A stretch of DNA of 64,000 bases from Streptomyces xanthii (GTDB taxonomy: Bacteria > Actinomycetota > Actinomycetes > Streptomycetales > Streptomycetaceae), in assembly GCF_014621695.1 (NCBI RefSeq), contig NZ_CP061281.1, positions 4,030,001-4,094,000 on the forward strand, in the 5' to 3' direction. This document shows positions 58,199 through 64,000 of the stretch, one piece after another. Position numbers and translations under genes: made by a program. Numbering within the stretch: the stretch's first letter is position 1; every line of letters starts with the position of its first letter. The notes under the pieces were generated by a model that searched no databases, was not told the DNA's origin, and worked only from the letters and a program-made list of their open reading frames with translations.

Positions 58199-59752
58199 TC
58201 ACAGGGACTCGGTCACGTCCCGGGACGCCGTACGCCGGAGGCCCCCGCCCTCCACCAGCGCCCCGCCCACCACCAGCCCCACCGCCAGCGCCGTGACGAT
58301 CGTGACGAGCTTCATCAGGTCCTGGAAGCCCTCGATGACGTAGCCGCCGGCCAGCGTCGTCAGGCCGCGCATGCCGAGCGAGCCGACGGTCAGGGTGAAG
58401 AAGCCCGGGAGCAGCAGGATCAGCCGGGGCGGGCGGCCCGGGCGGCGGGCGATCAGCGTGGCCGCCGCCGCCAGGACGGCGGCGGCGACGAACGTACCGC
58501 CCGTCTCCCCGACCAGCTTCGTGAACGCCGACTGCACGCCCACGGTGACGTACACGAGCACCAGCAGCGGCACGAAGAACCGCACAGGGATCGCGAACGC
58601 GAGCACCGTGCCCGCCGTGAATACGATCCACGCCAGGAACAGCGCCCACCGGGGCAGATCCGCGTCCGCCGCCACGTCGAACAGAGCGCGGGTGTCGGTG
58701 CCGGTCACGACGACGCCGAGCAGCACCCCGAGATACAGCTGGACCAGCAGGAACACCGAGTAGACGAGCCGGATCGCACCCGTCGTGATCAGGCCCGCCG
58801 ACAGCTCGGCGGTGGCCGCGCTCAGATAGTCGCCGGGCACGAAGTAGAACAGCGCCGGGAGCATCAGCAGCACCGGACCGCCGCGCGCCGGATCGTCCGC
58901 GAACACCTCGATCGTGACGACGGACACGGCGACCGACACCACCAGCGGCAGGATCCGTTCCAGCACCGGCACTCGGTCCGCCGCGACCGCGAGCCCCGCG
59001 GCCAGCGCGCCCAGCACGGCCGTGGCGCCGATCTCGTACCAGGTCGGCTGCATCAGCGGGGAGAACCCCAGCGAGAACAGCACGATGCCGAGGAACTTCA
59101 GCCACCACGGGTACGGCGCCGGCGCCGCCACGATCGCCGCCAGCCGCCGGTCCGCCTCCGCGAGCCCGATCCGGCCGCCCCGCACCTTGGCGAGCAGCGG
59201 CTTCAACGCGGCGACCTGATCGAGCCGGAACACCTCCGGGACACCGTGCACGGTGACGGTCCGGGTCCGGCCGTCCGCCGAGGTCACCGCCACCGCGGCC
59301 GCCTCCGGCACCAGCAGCAGCGTCGCGGAACCGCCGTACGCGCGGGCACTGTCCGCGACCGCCCGTTCCACGAGGTGCGCGCCCTCACCGGAGGTACGCA
59401 GCAGAAGCCCCGTCAGCCGGGACAGGAACACGACCAGCTCGTCGAGCCCGGCAGGGGCGCCGGGCACCGCAGGGGCGCCGAGCCCCGCCGGATCGCCGGA
59501 CACCGCGGGGGCGCCGGGCTCCGCGGGGGCGCCGGGCTCCGCCGGATCGCCGGTCCCCGCGGGGGCGCCGGGCTCCGCAGGGGCGCCGAGCCCCGCCGGA
59601 TCGCCGGGCTCCGCAGGGGCGCCGGGCTGCACCGGACCGGCGAGCCCCGCCGCACCATCAGGACCGGGGCCGGGGCCGGGGCCGGGGCCGGGGCCGGCAC
59701 CGGGGCCCATGCCCCCGTCCCGCTCCGCCCCCGCGGCCTCGCGTCGCTCCAC
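58199..59752 (-). CDS. Threonine/serine exporter family protein (ThrE-like) with repetitive N-terminus
   Basis: 517 residues from GTG 59752, which has GAGGAG at six bases. The first 105 or so residues are disordered: a (GP)n run and ten hexapeptides of the GAPAEP/GDPAGL type. A ThrE domain follows: LDELVVFLSRLTGLLLRTSG, VHGVPEVFRLDQVAALKPLL, then about ten helices (GIVLFSLGFSPLM, PALFYFVPGDYLSAATAEL near the middle, and others). Likely exports threonine or serine, or a small peptide. It is divergent from the permease operon. Confidence 0.85.
   Translation of the reverse strand: MERREAAGAERDGGMGPGAGPGPGPGPGPGPDGAAGLAGPVQPGAPAEPGDPAGLGAPAEPGAPAGTGDPAEPGAPAEPGAPAVSGDPAGLGAPAVPGAPAGLDELVVFLSRLTGLLLRTSGEGAHLVERAVADSARAYGGSATLLLVPEAAAVAVTSADGRTRTVTVHGVPEVFRLDQVAALKPLLAKVRGGRIGLAEADRRLAAIVAAPAPYPWWLKFLGIVLFSLGFSPLMQPTWYEIGATAVLGALAAGLAVAADRVPVLERILPLVVSVAVSVVTIEVFADDPARGGPVLLMLPALFYFVPGDYLSAATAELSAGLITTGAIRLVYSVFLLVQLYLGVLLGVVVTGTDTRALFDVAADADLPRWALFLAWIVFTAGTVLAFAIPVRFFVPLLVLVYVTVGVQSAFTKLVGETGGTFVAAAVLAAAATLIARRPGRPPRLILLLPGFFTLTVGSLGMRGLTTLAGGYVIEGFQDLMKLVTIVTALAVGLVVGGALVEGGGLRRTASRDVTESL
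59443..59622. repeat. 18-bp minisatellite encoding ten hexapeptides
   Basis: Ten in-frame 18-bp units in the ThrE-like gene, each coding GAPA, GDPA or similar followed by two variable residues. The adjacent (GP)n stretch lies at about 59662-59705. Confidence 0.85.
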
Positions 59753-60008
59753 GCCCGTCTCCTCGCTCCGGCGCCAGGGGCTCCAGCCTGCACGCGCGCC
59801 GGGCGCTCGGCATCTCGGACCCCGCGCCCCCGGGACCGGTCCCGCCTCACCCGGCCCGGCAACCGGCCCCCGGATCCGCCTCCCGGAACCGGCCCCACCC
59901 GCCCCACCCTCCCCGCCCGCCTCACCCGAACGGCCCACTCGTCCTGCGCCCGGCCGCGACCCCGCCGAGGCTGTCCCCGACCTCGTCCACAGCTCCCAGG
60001 AGGGCCTG

Positions 60009-61472
60009 ATGGCATCGATGGACGTTCCGGCGGACACTCCGAGACAGGCCGAGCGGGCGGAGGTGAGAGCGACCGCCCGGCCGACCCTGTCCTGGGTGAC
60101 CCTGGCCCTGATGACGACCGCGTCGGTGGCCAGCCTCCGGGCCGCGCCCACCATGGCCGTCTACGGCCTGGCCTGCGTCTTCCTCTACCTCGTCCCGGCG
60201 ATCGTGTTCCTGCTGCCGACCGCCCTGGTCTCGGCCGAACTCGCCTCCGGCTGGTCGGGCGGCGTCTACCGGTGGGTGAGCGAAGGACTGTCCAAGCCGC
60301 TCGGATTCCTCGCCGTGTGGTGCCAGTTCGCGATGACGATCTTCTACTACCCGAGCCTGCTCGCCTTCGTCGCGAGCACCATCGCGTACGTCATCGACCC
60401 GTCCCTCGCCTCCAACGGCCTCTACACGGCGATCGTCATCATGGTCCTGTACTGGACCGGCGTCTGGGTGTCCTCACGCGGCACCAAAGCCCTGGCCGGA
60501 CTGTCCAGTTGGGGCCTGATCATCGGAACGCTCATCCCGGGCACCCTCCTCGTGGTCCTCGGCATGGTCTTCCTCGGCCAGGGCAACGCCTCCGCCGCCC
60601 CCATGACCTCGGACCACCTCCTGCCGGCGTGGACCGGCCTCGCGAGCCTGGTCCTCATCGTCAACAACTTCCTCTCCTACTCCGGCATGGAGATGAACGC
60701 GGTCCACGTCTCCTCGCTGAAGAACCCGGCGAAGGAGTACCCGAAGTCGATGTTCCTGGCGATGGGCCTCGTCCTGCTGATCTTCATCCTGCCCGCCCTG
60801 GCCATCAGCTGGGTCGTCCCCGCGAACCAACTCAGCCTCACCGCGGGCGTGATGCAGGCCTTCGACGCCTTCTTCTCCCACTTCCACATCGGCTGGATGA
60901 CCCCGATCGCCGCCGTGATGCTGATCTCCGCGGCCCTCGGCGGCATGCTCACCTGGCTCGCCGGACCCTCGAAGGGCCTCCTCGAGATCTCCCGCAGCGA
61001 GGGATACCTGCCGCCGTTCCTGCAGAAGCTCAACAAGTTCGGCATCCAGCAGAACATCCTCGTCACCCAGGGCGTCGTCACCACCGTCATCGCCCTGCTG
61101 TACGCGCTGATCCCGAACGTCTCCAACGTGTACTGGATCTTCTCGACGATCACCACGCAGGTGTACCTCATCGTCTACCTGCTGATGTTCGTCGCCGCGA
61201 TGCGCCTGCGGAAGACCCAGCCCGACCACCCGCGCGGCTACCGCGTCCCCGCCCTCGGCCTCCTGTGCACGGTCGGCCTGCTGGCCTCCCTCGCCGCGCT
61301 CGCCATCGGCTTCGTACCGCCCTCGCAGTTCGGCAGCGGCAGCGTCTGGTCGTACGTCCTGCTCATCGGCTCCGGCCTGATCATCCTCGGCCTGCTCATC
61401 CCGTGGGCGTTCCTCAAGTTCCGCAAACCCGGCTGGCGCACCGAGGCCGCCGAGGAAGGCGGCACGTCATGA
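60009..61472 (+). CDS. Amino acid permease (APC family, GadC-like)
   Basis: 487 residues, about 12 helices. LSWVTLALMTTASVASLRAA at the first, SAELASGWSGGVYRWVSEGL after the second (the substrate and gate loop), MEMNAVHVSSLKNPAKEYPK between helices, and GPSKGLLEISRSEGYLPPFL near the end. Related to the glutamate:GABA antiporters and similar APC carriers. It is coupled to the downstream gene by ATGA. AGGAGG lies five bases before the ATG. Substrate may be an amino acid or dipeptide, given the M20 peptidase in the same operon. Confidence 0.87.
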   Translation: MASMDVPADTPRQAERAEVRATARPTLSWVTLALMTTASVASLRAAPTMAVYGLACVFLYLVPAIVFLLPTALVSAELASGWSGGVYRWVSEGLSKPLGFLAVWCQFAMTIFYYPSLLAFVASTIAYVIDPSLASNGLYTAIVIMVLYWTGVWVSSRGTKALAGLSSWGLIIGTLIPGTLLVVLGMVFLGQGNASAAPMTSDHLLPAWTGLASLVLIVNNFLSYSGMEMNAVHVSSLKNPAKEYPKSMFLAMGLVLLIFILPALAISWVVPANQLSLTAGVMQAFDAFFSHFHIGWMTPIAAVMLISAALGGMLTWLAGPSKGLLEISRSEGYLPPFLQKLNKFGIQQNILVTQGVVTTVIALLYALIPNVSNVYWIFSTITTQVYLIVYLLMFVAAMRLRKTQPDHPRGYRVPALGLLCTVGLLASLAALAIGFVPPSQFGSGSVWSYVLLIGSGLIILGLLIPWAFLKFRKPGWRTEAAEEGGTS

Positions 61473-61912
61473 GCCCCACCCGCTTCGCCTCCGAACACAA
61501 GTGGATCTACGTCGGCGCGATCGTCCTCCTCGTCGCCCTCGCGATCATCGGAATCATCCAGTACGAGAGCGTGAAGACCGGCAACGAGGCGGCGAAGAAG
61601 GCGAACCAGCTCGCCGACGCCGCCGAGGAGGCCGGCTACCCCCGCCCCGACACGGAGACGATCGAACGGGCCCTCGGCACCGACGGCGGCACCGTCTGCG
61701 AGGACCCCGCCGGCGCCCTCGCCTCCGCCCTCTGGAAGATCAACGTCTCCAACGGCGCCGCCTTCGTCGGCCAGCGCCCCGTCATCGGAGACGCCCGCGC
61801 CCTGCGCGCCGAGGCCGAGATCCTGAAGATCTACTGCCCCGACAAGCTCGACACGTTCAAGGACAAGCTCGACGACCTGAAGACCGACGACACGGTGAGG
61901 CGAAACGCATGA
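61469..61912 (+). CDS. Single-helix membrane protein in the permease operon
   Basis: 147 residues, coupled at both ends (ATGA upstream and downstream). One helix near the N-terminus (WIYVGAIVLLVALAIIGIIQ), then an extracytoplasmic or periplasmic-side domain, ending with ILKIYCPDKLDTFKDKLDDL. Two Cys (TVCEDPA and YCPDKL) could pair. Not recognised. Its tight placement between permease and peptidase suggests an accessory subunit of the carrier or peptidase. Confidence 0.72.
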   Translation: MSPTRFASEHKWIYVGAIVLLVALAIIGIIQYESVKTGNEAAKKANQLADAAEEAGYPRPDTETIERALGTDGGTVCEDPAGALASALWKINVSNGAAFVGQRPVIGDARALRAEAEILKIYCPDKLDTFKDKLDDLKTDDTVRRNA

Positions 61913-63261
61913 GTGAACTGGCCGCACGCATCGCGGCGTTGATGCCGCGCGCGAAGCAGGACCTGACCGACCTCGTCGCCGTCCCCTCGGTCGCCGACCC
62001 CCGCCAGTACCCGCCCGAGGAGTGCCACAAGGCCGCCCGCTGGGTCGCCGACGCCTTCTCCGAGGCCGGCCTGCACGACGTGCACCTCGTCGAGACCTCC
62101 GACGGCAGCCACGCCGTCGTCGGCCACCGCCCGCCCCCGCCCGGCGCGCCCACCGTCCTGCTCTACTGCCACTACGACGTCCAGCCGCCGCTCGACGACG
62201 CCGCCTGGACCACCCCGCCCTTCACCCTGACCGAGCGCGACGGCCGCTGGTACGGGCGCGGCACCGCGGACTGCAAGGGCAACATCGTCATGCACCTCAC
62301 CGCGCTCAGGGCGCTCGGCGACGACATCCCCGTAGGCCTGAAGTTCGTCGCGGAGGGCTCGGAGGAGCAGGGCACGGGCGGCCTGGAGGCGTACGTCACC
62401 GAGCACCCGGAGGAGTTCCTCGCCGACGCCCTGCTGGTGTGCGACACCGGCAACGCGGAGGTCGGCACCGGCACCGCGACGATCACCCTGCGCGGCCTCG
62501 CCAACCTCGTCGTCACCCTCGACACCCTCGAGGGCGAGATCCACTCGGGCATGTTCGGCGGCCCCGCCCCCGACGCGCTCGCCGCCCTGATCCAGACCCT
62601 GTCGACGCTGCGCGACCCGGCCACCGGCGCCACCCGGATCGACGGCCTGGACTGCGAGGGCACCTGGGAGGGCGTCGGCTACGACGAGGCGACCTTCCGG
62701 CGCGACGCCGGCGTCCTGGACGGCGTCCACCTCACCGGCACCGGCACGGTCGCCGACCGGCTGTGGGCCCGCCCCGCCGTCACCGTCCTCGGCATCGACT
62801 GCCCGCCCGTCGTCGGCTCCGCGGCCGCCGTCCCCGCCACCGCCCGCGCCCGCGTCAGCCTCCGCGTCCCGCCGGACATGGACGCCGGCACCGCCCGCGA
62901 GGCCCTCACCAAACACCTCACCCAAGCCGCCCCCTGGGGCGCCCGCGTCACCGTCGAGACGGAGAGCACGGGCTCCCCGTTCCGCGCCGCCACCGACGGC
63001 CCCGCCTACCAGGCCCTCGGCACGGCCATGAGCGAGGTCTACGGCAAACCCCTCGCCTTCCTCGGCCAGGGCGGCTCCATCCCCCTGTGCAACGTCTTCG
63101 CCTCGGCCTACCCCCGCGCCGAGATCATCCTCATGGGAGTGGAGGAACCCCGCTGCCTCATCCACGCCCCGAACGAGAGCGTCGACCCGACGGAGATCGA
63201 GCACATGGCCCACGTGGAGGCCCTGTTCCTGAAAGAGTTCGCGACCCGCGCCACCCCGTGA
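61909..63261 (+). CDS. M20 family metallopeptidase (dipeptidase)
   Basis: 450 residues, Zn-dependent. Metal ligands and catalytic residues: YCHYDVQPP (His), GTADCKGN (Asp), EGSEEQGTGG (Glu pair), CDTGN (Asp) and IHAPNES (C-terminal His). The dimerisation lid lies at about residues 200-330. M20 dipeptidases of this type hydrolyse dipeptides with broad specificity. Encoded last in the coupled permease / membrane protein / peptidase operon, so uptake and hydrolysis of a peptide is the likely job. The stop is followed by three more in-frame TGA. Confidence 0.9.
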   Translation: MSELAARIAALMPRAKQDLTDLVAVPSVADPRQYPPEECHKAARWVADAFSEAGLHDVHLVETSDGSHAVVGHRPPPPGAPTVLLYCHYDVQPPLDDAAWTTPPFTLTERDGRWYGRGTADCKGNIVMHLTALRALGDDIPVGLKFVAEGSEEQGTGGLEAYVTEHPEEFLADALLVCDTGNAEVGTGTATITLRGLANLVVTLDTLEGEIHSGMFGGPAPDALAALIQTLSTLRDPATGATRIDGLDCEGTWEGVGYDEATFRRDAGVLDGVHLTGTGTVADRLWARPAVTVLGIDCPPVVGSAAAVPATARARVSLRVPPDMDAGTAREALTKHLTQAAPWGARVTVETESTGSPFRAATDGPAYQALGTAMSEVYGKPLAFLGQGGSIPLCNVFASAYPRAEIILMGVEEPRCLIHAPNESVDPTEIEHMAHVEALFLKEFATRATP

Positions 63262-63292
63262 GAACCGTGAGAACCGTGAGAACCGTGAAAAC
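63258..63292. repeat. 9-bp tandem repeats giving four in-frame stops
   Basis: GTGAGAACC three times plus a partial fourth (GTGAAAAC). Because the unit is 9 bp, the TGA at 63259 (real stop), 63268, 63277 and 63286 are all in the peptidase frame. Confidence 0.8.
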
Positions 63293-63297
63293 AAACA

Positions 63298-63322
63298 ACC
63301 CCCGAGTCGACGACTCGGGGGT
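63298..63322. terminator. Terminator of peptidase operon and tRNA
   Basis: Arms ACCCCCGAGTC (63298-63308) and GACTCGGGGGT (63312-63322), 3-base loop. A short A-rich stretch (63288-63297) precedes it. It lies between the convergent peptidase and tRNA-Gly genes. Confidence 0.8.
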
Positions 63323-63326
63323 CCGG

Positions 63327-63400
63327 TGGAGCGGGTGACGAGAATCGAACTCGCGCTCTCAGCTTGGGAAGCTGATGTTCTACCATTAAACTACACCCGC
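63327..63400 (-). tRNA. tRNA-Gly (CCC)
   Basis: Minus-strand cloverleaf: acceptor GCGGGTG/CACCCGC (63400-63394 with 63337-63331), D-arm with TAATGGTAGA, anticodon stem TCAGC/GCTGA with loop TTCCCAA giving anticodon CCC, and T-arm GCGAG-TTCGATT-CTCGT. Encoded CCA at 63327-63329. No variable-loop extension and no intron. Located beside dcd; no integrase or att duplication is visible. Confidence 0.93.
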
Positions 63401-63601
63401 GCGGTACGGCCGTTGAACTGATCCGTACTGGCGGACACTGTACCTCATCCCGGGCCCCGGGCGCGTGAGCGCCGGGGCCCGGCTGCGTTCCGGGGCCTGG
63501 AAGTGACTGCGGGTGAAGGGAGTTGGGGCGTACGGTGGGGGGACCGCGCGAGGGTTGTTCAGAGGCGGAGCGCCGCGTGGATTCGCGTCCCTTTCATCCC
63601 G

Positions 63602-63635
63602 TAATGTGACCCCGTCGTCGGTCAGGAAACTGACC
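63602..63635 (+). promoter_or_regulatory. -10 element and leader hairpin of zinc-ribbon gene
   Basis: TAATGT (63602-63607) is a candidate -10. A hairpin GGTCAG-GAAA-CTGACC (63620-63635) with a GNRA tetraloop follows in the leader, 33 bp before the ATG. The rest of 63401-63601, apart from the tRNA's own upstream region, shows nothing clear. Confidence 0.45.
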
Positions 63636-63668
63636 ACATGGCTCGTGGGGAAGGGACTCCGGGACTTG

Positions 63669-63836
63669 ATGGACTCGATGGAGCGCACCGTCGTCCGATG
63701 TGCCGAGGGGCACGTGTTCAGCACCGCTTCGTTCCCGATGCAGCAGGCCGACCGACTCGGTCCCGGCCGGCTCATCCGGTGCCCGCGCTGCGCCCGGCTC
63801 CGGCACGCGGTTCCGGTGGGCGCCGACAAGCGGTAG
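63669..63836 (+). CDS. Zinc-ribbon miniprotein
   Basis: 55 residues from ATG 63669 (or 63678, MERT). Single zinc-ribbon fold suggested by CAEGH in the first half and CPRC in the second (VVRCAEGHVFSTAS, RLIRCPRCARLRHAV). Small and conserved in layout among streptomycetes near the dcd/tRNA-Gly locus. Possibly a nucleic-acid or rRNA-associated factor; function unknown. GGGAAGGGACT lies upstream. It ends in a strong hairpin. Confidence 0.7.
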   Translation: MDSMERTVVRCAEGHVFSTASFPMQQADRLGPGRLIRCPRCARLRHAVPVGADKR

Positions 63837-63852
63837 GCAGCGAGGACGGCTC

Positions 63853-63890
63853 AGCGCGGGGGCCCGCCGATTGTGGCGGGCCCCCGCGCT
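63853..63890. terminator. Strong hairpin after zinc-ribbon gene
   Basis: Perfect 16-bp arms AGCGCGGGGGCCCGCC (63853-63868) and complement (63875-63890), 6-base loop. It ends 17 bp before the dcd start. Confidence 0.85.
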
Positions 63891-63907
63891 CTGCGTATCC
63901 TCAGTGA

Positions 63908-64000
63908 GTGCTTCTCTCAGACAAGGACATCCGGGCCGAGATCGACGCCGGGCGGGTGCGGATCGATCCCTACGACGAATCCATGGTGCAGCCGTCGAGC
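63908..64000 (+). CDS. dcd: dCTP deaminase, N-terminus (truncated by window edge)
   Basis: GTG at 63908 begins [20 protein letters not shown], then [10 protein letters not shown] at the window edge: 31 codons. This matches the N-terminus of dCTP deaminase (the VQPSS is in the nucleotide-binding/assembly region). It makes dUTP from dCTP for thymidylate synthesis. The remainder lies beyond the window. Confidence 0.88.
   Translation, partial: MLLSDKDIRAEIDAGRVRIDPYDESMVQPSS

Noticed and set aside
63327..63400. tRNA-Gly as an integration site
   Set aside because: No integrase or duplicated 3' tRNA end is visible in the window.

Overview
This 64 kb window is from the chromosome of a Streptomyces or close relative. 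It has very high G+C, GTG and TTG starts, many ATGA-coupled genes, Tat signals, a PHO box of the actinobacterial type, a hybrid cobalamin pathway and a tRNA-Gly next to dcd. No plasmid or phage genes, insertion sequences, rRNA or CRISPR arrays were seen. Most genes are ordinary Streptomyces core or accessory genes. The unusual signals lie mostly in repeats and in the junctions between genes.

Layout: (1) 1-4.7 kb, a possible phosphorus-scavenging block: a partial FAD oxidoreductase, an aldehyde dehydrogenase and a Tat-exported PhoX-type phosphatase behind a PHO box. (2) 4.9-20.4 kb, membrane and regulatory genes: FUSC protein, DrrAB-like ABC exporter, SH3 protein, a second ParA/ParB pair, an MFS transporter with a frameshift divergent from a LysR regulator, and a DUF6049-like surface protein. 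(3) 20.5-34.8 kb, the cobalamin cluster cobL-cobM, cbiD, cobK, cobIJ, cobH, cobG, riboswitch, cobN, interrupted by a HAD hydrolase, an ArsR-type regulator with a 69-residue partner, a DUF6194 protein and a double-MerR protein. (4) 35-43.2 kb, envelope genes: secreted beta-propeller/Ig protein, polysaccharide lyase 8, antiporter and a PgaC/PgaD-like glycosyltransferase pair. (5) 43.4-51.5 kb, a catabolic locus: a TauD dioxygenase / MFS / aldehyde dehydrogenase / SnoaL-like operon with a recognisable promoter, a G-rich minisatellite, two TetR regulators, the stump of an acyl-CoA ligase and an AidB-like acyl-CoA dehydrogenase. (6) 51.5-64 kb: subtilisin-like lipoprotein, YihY protein, ClC channel, ricin-lectin protein, PD40 propeller, ThrE-type exporter, a coupled permease / membrane protein / M20 peptidase operon, tRNA-Gly(CCC), a zinc-ribbon miniprotein and the start of dcd.

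The most notable observation is a family of palindromic repeats built on an arm that reads like GCGCAGTTCCCCGCGCCCC. It is present in three intergenic spaces and also, in frame, inside two cobalamin genes (cobG and cobN), where it is translated as a linker. Other signals include an exact 14-bp-period array upstream of the ArsR-type gene, a 9-copy heptamer that supplies a gene's stop codon, divergent genes whose start codons or ribosome-binding sites overlap in a palindrome, and an 18-bp minisatellite coding for hexapeptides in the ThrE-type exporter.

All assignments rest on reading protein motifs and DNA patterns by eye; no database search was possible.
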